NCBI RefSeq assembly: GCF_001620365.2
Contig: NZ_LQMT02000030.1
Location: forward strand, 94,812 to 158,811
Direction: 5' to 3'
Source of the DNA: Amycolatopsis keratiniphila subsp. keratiniphila
GTDB lineage: Bacteria; Actinomycetota; Actinomycetes; Mycobacteriales; Pseudonocardiaceae
Length of the DNA: 64,000 nucleotides
Shown here: positions 33,634 through 42,114 of the stretch, one piece after another
How positions within the stretch are numbered: position 1 is the first letter of the stretch
Layout of the letters: each line of letters opens with the position of its first letter
Notes under the pieces: model-generated
Seen by the model: the letters and a program-made list of their open reading frames with translations, nothing else
What the model was told of the DNA's origin: nothing
Database searches by the model: none
Program-made: the position numbers and the translations under genes

Positions 33634-33679
33634 GAAAAGCCTCGTGAGTGGGGGATCCACTCACGAGGCTTTTCTCAGG
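33629..33679. terminator. Bidirectional hairpin carrying both stop codons
   Basis: Perfect 23-bp arms (33629-33651 and 33657-33679) with a GGGAT loop and an A4/T4 run within the arms. The left arm contains the TGA of the plus-strand gene, the right arm the TGA of the minus-strand gene. A strong two-way terminator. Confidence 0.85.
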
Positions 33680-34133
33680 CCCCGGTGGTCGATCCGGGCC
33701 GCACGATCATCAACACCGTCACCACGGCCCACAGCAGATTGAACATCCCGGTGTACATCGCCACCCGCCCGGCGGTGACCGGCGCCGACGGCGGCTCCGC
33801 GTCCAGCGCGGCGAGGATCGCGTTCTGCCCGGGCAGCACCAGCAACGCCAGCACACCGGCGGCCGCGGCGGTGAGCACGATCGACACGATCACCCACGCG
33901 TCGCCGAAGACCCGCATGCTGCCCGCCGTCGCCAGCCCGAAGAACGGCACCGCGATACCGAAGATCGCGTAGACGCGGCAGATCCGGTTGAGCGCGCGCA
34001 ACACGGACAGGCCGGAACCCGGTTCGGCGAAGGCCTTCCGCGCCGCGGCGGGGAACATGCTCGCCGCGACGGTGACCGGGCCGACCGCGATGACGGCGGC
34101 GAGCACGTGGAGGATCAAGAGGATTTTCGACAC
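33675..34133 (-). CDS. DUF2269-like four-helix membrane protein
   Basis: A 152-residue integral membrane protein with four helices. The opening LLILHVLAAVIAVGPVTV and the GxxxxxGLA pattern in helix 2 resemble DUF2269-like and CopD-type small membrane proteins. Function unknown. It converges with the gene pair on the left and diverges from the ABC transporter on the right. Confidence 0.65.
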   Translation of the reverse strand: MSKILLILHVLAAVIAVGPVTVAASMFPAAARKAFAEPGSGLSVLRALNRICRVYAIFGIAVPFFGLATAGSMRVFGDAWVIVSIVLTAAAAGVLALLVLPGQNAILAALDAEPPSAPVTAGRVAMYTGMFNLLWAVVTVLMIVRPGSTTGA

Positions 34134-34289
34134 GCCGCCGAGCCTATGATCGTCACCGCGGTGTCCGGTACCGGTGTTTTCGACAGATGTCGCAGGATTC
34201 CGGCCATCCGGCTACGTCCGACGACGTACGCGTGGTGCCGCTCGTGAACGGATGTGGTGACCGCCTCCCCCGGGACACCATTCGTCACC

Positions 34290-35186
34290 ATGAACCTTCC
34301 CGTGGACACAGACGAACTCACGAAACGGTACGGCGAACAACTCGCCGTCGACCGGATGAAACTGACCGTGCTGCCCGGCGAGATCTACGGTTTCCTCGGC
34401 CCGAACGGCGCGGGCAAGACGACGACGTTGCGAATGCTGCTGGGCCTCGTCCGGCCGACTTCCGGCAGCGTCCGGCTGTTCGGCAGGCCGCCCGGCGACC
34501 TCGACGGTGTCGGCGCCCTGATCGAATCGCCGGGGTTCTACCCGTACCTCTCCGGCTCGGACAATCTCAAAGTTCTGGCCAGATACAGCGGAACGGACCC
34601 GCTGCGCGTCGGCGAGGCGCTCGCGATGGTCGACCTCGCCGATCGCGGCAAGGACCGGTATTCCACCTACTCCCTCGGCATGAAGCAGCGGCTCGGAGTC
34701 GCGGCGGCGCTGCTGAAGGATCCGCGGCTGCTGATCCTCGACGAGCCGACCAACGGGCTCGACCCGGCCGGGATGGCCGACATGCGGGTGCTGATCCGGC
34801 GGCTCGGCGCGGAGGGCTGCACCGTGCTGCTGTCGAGCCATCTGCTGGGCGAGGTGCAGCAGATCTGCGACCGCGTCGGCGTCGTCTCGCACGGGCGGCT
34901 GGTCGCGGAGAACACGGTGGCCGAACTGCGCGGTGGCACGGTGCTGCACATCGAGTCCGACGAGATCACGCGTGCCGCCGGCCTGGTGCGGCGCTGGATC
35001 GGCGCGGAGAACGTCCGCGAGAGCGGCACCGGTCTCGATCTGACCGTGGAGCCGGACCGCGCGTCGTGGCTGAACCGCGAACTCGTCACGGAAGGGATCG
35101 CGGTGCGTGAACTGCACGTCCGCGAACGGGATCTGGAACAGGTCTTCTTCGAGCTCACCGGAGAGGCGGCAGGTCATGTGGGGTAG
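34290..35186 (+). CDS. ABC transporter ATP-binding protein
   Basis: A 298-residue ATPase of the CcmA/DrrA type. Walker A GPNGAGKTTT, signature YSLGMKQRLG, Walker B LLILDEPTNGLDP and the switch His (SSHLLGE) are intact. Together with the next gene it forms a two-component exporter as found for drugs or lipids. No clear ribosome site precedes ATG 34290; it matches the normal family start. The in-frame region from 34254 looks non-coding. Confidence 0.82.
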   Translation: MNLPVDTDELTKRYGEQLAVDRMKLTVLPGEIYGFLGPNGAGKTTTLRMLLGLVRPTSGSVRLFGRPPGDLDGVGALIESPGFYPYLSGSDNLKVLARYSGTDPLRVGEALAMVDLADRGKDRYSTYSLGMKQRLGVAAALLKDPRLLILDEPTNGLDPAGMADMRVLIRRLGAEGCTVLLSSHLLGEVQQICDRVGVVSHGRLVAENTVAELRGGTVLHIESDEITRAAGLVRRWIGAENVRESGTGLDLTVEPDRASWLNRELVTEGIAVRELHVRERDLEQVFFELTGEAAGHVG

Positions 35187-36000
35187 CTGCACCGCCGAAC
35201 TGGCGAAACTCGTCCGGCGCCCGGCGAACTGGTTCATGCTGGGGATCGCCGTCGCGCTCGGCCTGACGTTCACCTATCTGCTGCCGCTCGCGGGTGCGGC
35301 GGGCTCGTCGAGCGGGGCCCCCGGTACGGATCGCGGGCTGGCCGCGACCCTGCCGTCGAACCTGGTCGGCAACGCGATCGGCGGGCTGCCGGTGTTCCTC
35401 GGGGCGATCCTGCTCGTGCTCGGGGTGCTGGCCGTCGGCACCGAATACGGCTGGAGCACGTGGAAGACCGTGCTGACACAAGGACCTTCGCGGCTGACCG
35501 TCTACAGTGGAAAGTTGTTCGCACTGACCGTCGCTTCGCTGACCGTCGTGCTGACGAGCTTCGCGACCGGCGCGACCACCAGCGCGCTCATCGCCTCTTC
35601 GGAAGGCGAGCCGATGAACTGGCCGTCGTTCGGATCGCTGCTGACGGGGATCGGCGCCGGCTGGCTCATCGCGATGACGTGGGCGGCACTCGGCGCGGCG
35701 CTCGCCATCGCGATGCGCGGGGTCGCGCTGCCGATCGGGCTCGGCCTGGTGTGGCTGCTGGTGGTGCAGAACCTGCTGTTCGGGGTCGCGGCCCCGCTGG
35801 TGGACTGGGTCGCCACGCTCCAGCTGGCGCTGCCGGGAGCCAACGCCGGTTCGCTGGCGGCGTCGCTCGGTGCTTCGGGCGCGACGCCGGGAGTCGGGGA
35901 ACTCGTCGGCGCCTCGCAGGCGACGCTGGTGGTGGCCGGCTACCTGGTCGTCTTCGCCGGTGTCGGCGGCTGGCTGCTGCGGCGCCGGGATGTCCTCTGA
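35176..36000 (+). CDS. ABC transporter permease
   Basis: A 274-residue ABC-2-type permease with six membrane helices. ATG at 35176 overlaps the end of the ATPase gene, showing coupling; AGGCGGCAGG lies upstream. The earlier in-frame codons are an overlap shadow. Substrate unknown. Followed after 4 bases by an R1 hairpin. Confidence 0.8.
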   Translation: MWGSCTAELAKLVRRPANWFMLGIAVALGLTFTYLLPLAGAAGSSSGAPGTDRGLAATLPSNLVGNAIGGLPVFLGAILLVLGVLAVGTEYGWSTWKTVLTQGPSRLTVYSGKLFALTVASLTVVLTSFATGATTSALIASSEGEPMNWPSFGSLLTGIGAGWLIAMTWAALGAALAIAMRGVALPIGLGLVWLLVVQNLLFGVAAPLVDWVATLQLALPGANAGSLAASLGASGATPGVGELVGASQATLVVAGYLVVFAGVGGWLLRRRDVL

Positions 36001-36004
36001 AGCG

Positions 36005-36053
36005 CGTGAAGGCCCCCTTCCCTCGGCTGAGCCGAGGGAAGGGGGCCTTCACG
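36005..36053. terminator. R1 hairpin between permease and aldo/keto reductase genes
   Basis: Perfect 24-bp arms (36005-36028 and 36030-36053) between two convergent genes, 4 and 5 bases from their stops. Sequence is nearly identical to the copy at 56720. Confidence 0.85.
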
Positions 36054-36058
36054 GACGG

Positions 36059-36916
36059 CTAGGCGAGGGCGTCGAGGTCCGCCAGGACGTCGGCGGGCAG
36101 TTCGAGGTCCGCCGCGGCGACGTTCTCCCGCAGGTGCGCGGGCGACGACGTGCCCGGGATCAGCAGGATGTTCGGCGACCGCTGGAGCAGCCACGCGAGC
36201 GCGACCTGCATCGGCGTCGCGCCGACCCGGCGGGCGCAGTCGTCGAGCACGCCCGATTGCAGCGGCGTGAACCCGCCGAGCGGGAAGTAGGGCACGAACG
36301 GGATGTTGATGGCCGCGAGGGCGTCGAGGAGCCCGTCGTTGGCGCGGTTCGCGACGTTGTACTCGTTCTGCACGCAGACGACCGGCGCGATGGCGCGCGC
36401 TTCCTTGACCTGCTCCGCCGAGACGTGGCTCAGGCCGAGGTGCCGGATCAGGCCCTGCTGCTGAAGCTCGGCGAGCACCTCGAACGGCTCCTTGATCGAG
36501 ACCGGGATCGGGAAGACGCCGTGCTCCCCCGCGAGCCGCAGGTTGACCACGTCGAGGACGTCGAGGCCGAGGTTGCGCAGGTTGTCGTGGACCGCGGAGG
36601 TCAGCTCCTCGCGCGAGAGCGCCGACGGCCAGCCCTTGTCCGGAGACCGCTTCGCGCCGACCTTCGTGACGATGTGCAGCTCGTCCGGGTACGGGTGCAG
36701 GGCCTCGCGGATCAGCTCGTTGGTCGTGTGCGGACCGTAGAAGTCGCTCGTGTCGATATGGGTGACGCCCAGCTCGACCGCCTCGCGGAGGACGGCGATC
36801 GCGGCGTCGCGGTCGCTCGGCGGGCCCCAGATGCCGGGGCCGGACAGCCGCATGGCGCCGTAGCCCATCCGGCTCACGGTGAGATCGCCGAGGGTGAGGG
36901 TGCCGCCTGGGCTCAT
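36059..36916 (-). CDS. Aldo/keto reductase
   Basis: A 285-residue NADPH-dependent TIM-barrel oxidoreductase. The catalytic Asp-Tyr pair is in DTSDFYGP, the Lys in TKVG, and the C-terminal phosphate-binding block is IPGTSSPAHLREN. Substrates in this group are small aldehydes or ketones; the true one is unknown. Divergent spacing to the TetR gene end includes an R2 element. Confidence 0.82.
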   Translation of the reverse strand: MSPGGTLTLGDLTVSRMGYGAMRLSGPGIWGPPSDRDAAIAVLREAVELGVTHIDTSDFYGPHTTNELIREALHPYPDELHIVTKVGAKRSPDKGWPSALSREELTSAVHDNLRNLGLDVLDVVNLRLAGEHGVFPIPVSIKEPFEVLAELQQQGLIRHLGLSHVSAEQVKEARAIAPVVCVQNEYNVANRANDGLLDALAAINIPFVPYFPLGGFTPLQSGVLDDCARRVGATPMQVALAWLLQRSPNILLIPGTSSPAHLRENVAAADLELPADVLADLDALA

Positions 36917-36984
36917 GATCGCTCCTTGTGCAAGTGGGTTCCGCTCACCTTATGCAGGGTCTCCTCGCCCGGCGCGTGCGGGAA

Positions 36985-37009
36985 GGGAGCAAGGGACCTT
37001 TGCTACCAC
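36985..37009. repeat. R2 element overlapping the TetR stop
   Basis: Full 25-base copy. On the minus strand it reads GTGGTAGCAAAGG..., and its TAG is the stop codon (37003-37005) of the TetR gene. Confidence 0.82.
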
Positions 37010-37671
37010 TCGGGCCGCTGACCTGCGCGAACAGCCAGGCCGACCAGCTGGTTCGCCAGCCCTTCGGTCAGGCCGTGGACGAACATCGCCTGGCCGTCGG
37101 GCGCTCCGCGTTCGGCCAGGACCGTCGCCACGGCCTCGCCCGGGTTCGCGTAGGGCCACAGTCCCGCGACGAGGATGAAGACCGCCTTCGCGAAGTACCC
37201 GCCCGCTTCGGCGTCCAGCGTCACTCGAGCCCGAACGATTCCCTCGAGCCGTTCGGTCCGTTCAGCGGCCCGCGTCTTGAACGCCCGCGCGGTCTCCACG
37301 GAGATGTTGCGTTCCAGTACCGCGGCCATCGTGCTGATCAGCTCGCACAGCAGGCGCTGCCGCGAGATCGACGTCGCGATGACGCTCGCGACTCGCTCGT
37401 AGCCGGGACCGTCGAGGGCGGTCAGCTCGCCTTCGAGTTCATCGAGCCACGAGACCCAGGCCGAGTCCAGGACCTCCAGGAAGATCGCCTCCCGGCTGTC
37501 GAAGTACCGCAGCACGTTCGACTTCGCCAGGCCCACCCGATCGCTCAGTTCCCGCAGGCTGATGCGGGAGACGGGCCGCTCGGCCAGGAGTTCGCGCGCC
37601 ACTCCGAGGATCGCCGCGCGCCGGGCCTCGACCTGTTCCGGCCGCCGTGCGCGCTGGAAGTCGGGTGCCAC
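37003..37671 (-). CDS. TetR-family transcriptional regulator
   Basis: A 222-residue regulator with an N-terminal helix-turn-helix (ISLRELSDRVGLAKSNVLRYFDSRE) and a TetR_C-like ligand domain. Likely target is the neighbouring aldo/keto reductase or itself; no operator was identified with confidence. Its stop codon is supplied by an R2 repeat. Confidence 0.8.
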   Translation of the reverse strand: MAPDFQRARRPEQVEARRAAILGVARELLAERPVSRISLRELSDRVGLAKSNVLRYFDSREAIFLEVLDSAWVSWLDELEGELTALDGPGYERVASVIATSISRQRLLCELISTMAAVLERNISVETARAFKTRAAERTERLEGIVRARVTLDAEAGGYFAKAVFILVAGLWPYANPGEAVATVLAERGAPDGQAMFVHGLTEGLANQLVGLAVRAGQRPEW

Positions 37672-37701
37672 GCGGCGTCACGGTACCAGACCACCCGGCT
37701 G

Positions 37702-38115
37702 TTATTCGGCGTTCGCGGCCCTCCGCGCCTGCACCCGCTTGTAGCTCCAGATCAGCAACGCGAACAGGATGAGCCCGGAAAGGATCAGGCTCGACCCGGT
37801 GCTCCAGCCGCCGAGGGGCAACCCCGGCACGAGTCCCCAGACGACCCCCGCGGCCAGCAGCCCGAGCCCCGCGAGCACCGAACCCGCGATGCGCAGCGGA
37901 GACGAAACGCTGTCCTCGGCCGCCTTCATCGCCCTGTCGCGGATCGGATCGACGTACTTCTCCACGGCGGGGAACTCCGAGGCCAGCACGAGCAGACCCG
38001 CGAGCACCAGCAGCAACCCGGGCCCTGGCAGCACGAGCAGCGCGATCCCGACCAGCAGGAGAATGAGGCCCGCGATCAGGATCAACACCTGCTTCACGGG
38101 TTTTCCGATGCCCAC
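37702..38115 (-). CDS. PGPGW-family transmembrane protein
   Basis: A 137-residue membrane protein with helices near 8-45 containing VLPGPGLLLVLAG, the mark of the PGPGW/TIGR02611 family, a short amphipathic linker (EKYVDPIRDRAMKAAED), and two more helices. Function unknown. GTG at 38115 has GGAGACGACG upstream; the long in-frame extension to 39159 is not coding. Confidence 0.72.
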   Translation of the reverse strand: MGIGKPVKQVLILIAGLILLLVGIALLVLPGPGLLLVLAGLLVLASEFPAVEKYVDPIRDRAMKAAEDSVSSPLRIAGSVLAGLGLLAAGVVWGLVPGLPLGGWSTGSSLILSGLILFALLIWSYKRVQARRAANAE

Positions 38116-38243
38116 CGTCGTCTCCTCGCCGTCGTCCGTTCCCTCGATTGTGCCGGTCGGGACGGGAAAGCGCTGGTCCTGATGGTCTGTTTCGGAGGAG
38201 ACCGTTCGTCGGGGTGATGAACTGTACGACCTGAGGAGGACCG

Positions 38244-38585
38244 ATGCGCTACATGTTGCTGATCTGCGGGACGCCGTTCCCCGGTGCGGACGACTGCGAT
38301 GACCCGCTGGACGAACGGACCCAGGAATGGGTCGACGAGATGACCGCGCGCGGGGTGCGGCTGTCCGGCAGCAGGCTCCGGTCGGCTGCCACCGCGACCA
38401 CCGTGCGCCACCGCGACGGCGAACTGCTCGTCTCGGACGGGCCGTTCGCGGAGACGAAGGAACAGATCCTCGGCTACGACCTGATCGAGTGCGCCGATCT
38501 CGACGAGGCGATCGAGGTCGTGTCGAAGCATCCGGTCTCGAAGTTCGCGACCGTCGAGATCCGGCCGGTCTGGCCGACCCCTTGA
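38244..38585 (+). CDS. YciI-family protein
   Basis: A 113-residue YCII/DGPF-domain protein: starts MRYMLLICG and contains SDGPFAETKEQILGY, the family signature, with the conserved His/Asp region in the centre. In bacteria these ferredoxin-like proteins are often beside ECF sigma factors, but none is present here. Biochemical role unknown. GAGGAGGACC precedes ATG. Confidence 0.82.
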   Translation: MRYMLLICGTPFPGADDCDDPLDERTQEWVDEMTARGVRLSGSRLRSAATATTVRHRDGELLVSDGPFAETKEQILGYDLIECADLDEAIEVVSKHPVSKFATVEIRPVWPTP

Positions 38586-38727
38586 ACGCGCCTCGTAAGC
38601 GGCAAGGACGGCCGTCCGATGTCATCGAACTCCGAGACCCGCGCGCCCTTCGACGAACGGCCGATCTGGCCGCCCCCTGAATGCGCCTCGTGTCGTGGCC
38701 GGCGAGTGTGGGGGTCACCGCGAGTAA

Positions 38728-38776
38728 GGGGTGTGTGGATATAGGGACGTTGAATGTCCCTATATCCACACACCCC
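38728..38776. repeat. R3a hairpin
   Basis: Perfect 21-bp arms (38728-38748 and 38756-38776) with loop GTTGAAT. The stem starts GGGGTGTGTGGATATAGGGA. A close copy lies at 56540-56580. Confidence 0.85.
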
Positions 38777-38801
38777 CTCGTAACCGGACCGATCACGGAG
38801 G

Positions 38802-38848
38802 GACTGTGTGGATTTCTGGTCATCCAACGCCCCAATATCCACACAGTC
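38802..38848. repeat. R3b hairpin
   Basis: 12-bp arms (38802-38813 and 38837-38848) starting GACTGTGTGGAT. Its interior is the reverse complement of the interior at 56621-56644, so the element is conserved beyond its arms. Confidence 0.8.
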
Positions 38849-38886
38849 GGCTCCCTGAACGTGCCTCGCCACTCACGAGAGCTCAC

Positions 38887-38911
38887 GAGAGCAAAGGTCC
38901 CTTGCTCACCC
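38887..38911. repeat. R2 element at the FMN reductase stop
   Basis: Variant R2 copy (core AGCAAAGGTCCCTTGCT). On the minus strand the TGA of the FMN reductase gene (38906-38908) is part of the element. Confidence 0.75.
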
Positions 38912-39487
38912 ACCGGCCAACAGCTGCTCGAACGGCACGAACCCGCTCTCCGGAGCTCCAGCGGGCGAGTCCGAAGACAGCCGCGAGGCGAGTTCCCGCC
39001 CAGCCCGCGACGCCCGTTTGTCGAGGTCGCCCGGAGAAGCCCAGTCCGACGAAGCCGCGTACACCGCCGTCGCGACCGGCTCGGCGCGAAGATAGGCGAA
39101 GAGCGGACGAAGCGCGAAGTCGAGCACCAGCGAGTGCCGTTCGGTCCCACCGGTGGCACCGATCAGCACCGGCTTACCGTCGAGCGCCTTCTGGTCCAGC
39201 ACGTCGAAGAACGACTTGAACAGTCCGCTGTACGACGCGGTGAACACCGGCGTGACGGCGATCAGGGCGTCCGCGGTGGTCACCGTGTCGATGGCCGCCC
39301 GCAGGGCCGGGGAAGGGAACCCGGTCAGCATGTTCTTCGTGACGTCGACGGCCAGGTCGCGGAGTTCGATCACCTCGATCTTCACCTCCGGCAGCGCGAC
39401 GGAAACCGCCGCGGCGAGCTTGTCGGCGAGCAACCGCGTCGAGGACGGCTGGCTCAAACCGGCGGTGACGACAGCGATCGTGGTCAT
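38906..39487 (-). CDS. CE1759-type FMN reductase
   Basis: A 193-residue flavodoxin-fold NADPH-dependent FMN reductase. SQPSSTRLLADKL binds the FMN phosphate and GATGGTERHSL is the second flavin loop. It would supply reduced FMN to the LLM monooxygenase encoded by the preceding gene, whose stop it overlaps by 4 bases. This CE1758/CE1759 pairing is conserved in actinobacteria. Confidence 0.82.
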   Translation of the reverse strand: MTTIAVVTAGLSQPSSTRLLADKLAAAVSVALPEVKIEVIELRDLAVDVTKNMLTGFPSPALRAAIDTVTTADALIAVTPVFTASYSGLFKSFFDVLDQKALDGKPVLIGATGGTERHSLVLDFALRPLFAYLRAEPVATAVYAASSDWASPGDLDKRASRAGRELASRLSSDSPAGAPESGFVPFEQLLAGG

Positions 39488-40557
39488 GCCAGGACCTCCA
39501 AACGAGAAGCGTGCGTAGGGGCTTCCGGCACGTGCGCCGGCCGAAGCGAGTCGAGTTCCTTGCGCAGCACCGGGATCACGTGCTCGCCCAGCAGGTCGAG
39601 CTGTTCCAGCACGGTCTTCAGCGGCAAGCCGGCGTGGTCCATCAGGAACAGCTGGCGCTGGTAGTCGCCGAAGTGCTCGCGGAAGGTCAGCGTCTTGTCG
39701 ATCACCTCTTGCGGGCTGCCGACGGTCAGCGGCGTCTGCTCGGTGAACTCCTCCAGCGACGGCCCGTGCCCGTACACCGGCGCGTTGTCGAAGTACGGCC
39801 GGAACTCCCGCACCGCGTCCTGCGACTTGGGCCGCAGGAACACCTGTCCGCCCAGCCCGACGATGGCCTGGTCCGCCTTGCCGTGCCCGTAGTGCTCGTA
39901 CCGCTCGCGGTAGAGGTTGATCAACGCCTGGAAGTGCTCCTTCGGCCAGAAGATGTGGTTCGCGAAGAACCCGTCGCCGTAGTAGGCGGCCTGTTCCGCG
40001 ATCTCCGGGCTGCGGATCGAGCCGTGCCAGACGAACGGCGGGACACCGTCGAGCGGCCGCGGCGTCGAGGTGAACTCCTGCAGCGGTGTCCGGAACTTGC
40101 CGGACCAGCTGACCACGTCCTCGCGCCACAACCGGTGCAGCAGGTGGTAGTTCTCGATGGCGAGCGGGATCCCCTGCCGGATGTCCTGCCCGAACCACGG
40201 GTACACCGGGCCGGTGTTGCCGCGTCCCATCATCAGGTCGACGCGGCCGTCGGCGAGGTGCTGCAGCATCGCGAAGTCCTCGGCGATCTTCACCGGGTCG
40301 TTCGTGGTGATCAGCGTGGTCGAGGTGGAAAGGATGATCTTCGACGTCTGCGCGGCGATGTAGCCGAGCATCGTCGTCGGCGACGAAGGCACGAAGGGCG
40401 GGTTGTGGTGCTCGCCGGTCGCGAAGACGTCGAGGCCGACCTCTTCGGCCTTGAGCGCGATCCGCACCATCGCCTTGATCCGCTCGTACTCGCTGGGCGC
40501 CTCCCCGGTGGTCGGGTCGGTCGTCACATCGCCCACCGTGAAGATTCCGAACTGCAT
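39484..40557 (-). CDS. CE1758-type LLM flavin-dependent monooxygenase
   Basis: A 357-residue luciferase-like monooxygenase. Marks are FATGEHHNPPFVPSSPTTMLGYIA near the N-terminus and the MGRGNTGPVYPWFGQD loop. It uses reduced FMN from the co-encoded reductase. The substrate is unknown; family members act on sulfonates, alkanes or small organics. It diverges from the GH76 gene. Confidence 0.82.
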   Translation of the reverse strand: MQFGIFTVGDVTTDPTTGEAPSEYERIKAMVRIALKAEEVGLDVFATGEHHNPPFVPSSPTTMLGYIAAQTSKIILSTSTTLITTNDPVKIAEDFAMLQHLADGRVDLMMGRGNTGPVYPWFGQDIRQGIPLAIENYHLLHRLWREDVVSWSGKFRTPLQEFTSTPRPLDGVPPFVWHGSIRSPEIAEQAAYYGDGFFANHIFWPKEHFQALINLYRERYEHYGHGKADQAIVGLGGQVFLRPKSQDAVREFRPYFDNAPVYGHGPSLEEFTEQTPLTVGSPQEVIDKTLTFREHFGDYQRQLFLMDHAGLPLKTVLEQLDLLGEHVIPVLRKELDSLRPAHVPEAPTHASRLEVLA

Positions 40558-40692
40558 GACCTGCTCCCTAGGCCGGGGTTACGTTGCTTGAGCGTTCAAC
40601 TTCACGCACGCAAGAAGTATTCCAGACCATCGACGCGGGCTGAAAGGGTGACTTGATCGGCCCGAAAAGTGACCGCCCCCACACTCGAATCC

Positions 40693-42114
40693 ATGTGGCT
40701 CACCTCCCTGCTTGTGACAACGTTGACATTCGCTCTCACGCCGGCCACCACTCCCGAACCCACCGTCGCGGCGACGATCTGCGCCAAGTACTGCGACAGC
40801 CGCGACCCCGCCTTGGCCGTCGGCGAAAGAAGACCCGGCACGGCCTCCGTATGGGGCCGCGCCATCACGCTTCACCTCTCCGACGGCGACAACATGGGCT
40901 GGGGCAGCATCGGCAACGGCGACCCCGGCGACGAAGTCTGGCTCGACCGCTCCTTCGACGGCGGCCGCACGTGGGCGGGCGACAGCCGGATCGGCGACAC
41001 GAAGATCCCGGCCGGTCAACGCGGCTGGCGAACCCTGATGTTCAACGTCGACGACCCCGCCACCCACCGCTTCGGCGCCCTGCGCGCCTGCGGGAAGGCG
41101 GGCAACCGGCCGGAAATCGCCTGCACGGCTTGGTTCCGCACCACGGTCGCAGCCAAGGACCGCACGGAGGCCGCGGCCACCGCGCTCATGCAGTTCTACG
41201 ACGACGGCACCGGGCTCTGGCAGACCACGGGCTGGTGGAACTCGGCGAACGCGCTCACCGCGATCCTCGACTACAGCACGCGAACCGGCTCACAGAACTA
41301 CCGCTACGCCATCGGCAACACCTTCGACCGCAACCGCGGCAACAATTTCACCAACGAATACATCGACGACACCGGCTGGTGGGCGCTCGCCTGGATCCGG
41401 GCCTACGACCTCACGAAGGATCGCCGCTATCTCGACACCGCCGTCATCGCGGCGGACTACATGTACTCCTACCGCGACGGCACCTGCGGCGGCGGGCTCT
41501 GGTGGTCGACGGCGAAGACGTACAAGAACGCCGTCACCAACGAGCTGTACGTCAAGGTGGCCGCCTCACTGCACAACCGGCTCCCCGGCGACACCCGCCA
41601 GCTGGCGCGGGCACGCGAGGTCTGGGACTGGTTCCGCGCGAGCGGCATGATCAACGGGAGTTCCCTGATCAACGACGGCCTGAACGCCTCCTGCGCCAAC
41701 AACGGCCAGGCCGTCTGGAGCTACAACCAGGGAATCGTCCTCGGCGCGCTGGTCGAACTGCGGCGCGCGACCGGTGACGCCGCCCTGCTCACCACGGCCC
41801 GGCGGCTCGCGGACGCCTCCACCACCACGTCGCTCCTGCACGCGAACGGGATCCTGCGCGACCCGTGCGAATCCGGTGACTGCGGCGCCGACGGGCCGTC
41901 GTTCAAGGGCGCGTACGCCAGGGGGCTCGGCGAGCTGGACCGGGCGCTGGCGGGCAGGCCGTACCGCGCTTACCTGACGCGCCAAGCGAACGCGACGATC
42001 ACGAACAACCGCACGTCGCTCGACCAGCACGGCCTGCGCTGGGCGGGGCCGGTCGACAAGATCGACGCGGCCCGTCAGCACAGCGCGCTGGAGGTCCTCA
42101 CGGCAGCTCTTTGA
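40693..42114 (+). CDS. Secreted GH76 endo-alpha-1,6-mannanase-like protein
   Basis: A 473-residue glycoside hydrolase family 76 protein with an alpha6/alpha6 barrel. The adjacent catalytic Asp pair is visible in NEYIDDTGWW; further family blocks are WWSTAKTYKNA and NELYVKVAA. An N-terminal signal (LTSLLVTTLTFALT) predicts export. The first about 130 residues after the signal form an extra beta-rich domain with CAKYCD and DGDNMGWGS. Likely acts on fungal or mycolata mannans. ATG 40693 is preferred; GTG 40669 is in frame. Its end overlaps the convergent cyclase-like gene by 17 bases. Confidence 0.8.
   Translation: MWLTSLLVTTLTFALTPATTPEPTVAATICAKYCDSRDPALAVGERRPGTASVWGRAITLHLSDGDNMGWGSIGNGDPGDEVWLDRSFDGGRTWAGDSRIGDTKIPAGQRGWRTLMFNVDDPATHRFGALRACGKAGNRPEIACTAWFRTTVAAKDRTEAAATALMQFYDDGTGLWQTTGWWNSANALTAILDYSTRTGSQNYRYAIGNTFDRNRGNNFTNEYIDDTGWWALAWIRAYDLTKDRRYLDTAVIAADYMYSYRDGTCGGGLWWSTAKTYKNAVTNELYVKVAASLHNRLPGDTRQLARAREVWDWFRASGMINGSSLINDGLNASCANNGQAVWSYNQGIVLGALVELRRATGDAALLTTARRLADASTTTSLLHANGILRDPCESGDCGADGPSFKGAYARGLGELDRALAGRPYRAYLTRQANATITNNRTSLDQHGLRWAGPVDKIDAARQHSALEVLTAAL

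Noticed and set aside
37702..39159. 485-residue membrane protein
   Set aside because: Only the last 137 residues form the PGPGW domain; upstream codons run through the YciI gene in antisense and through R3 repeats.
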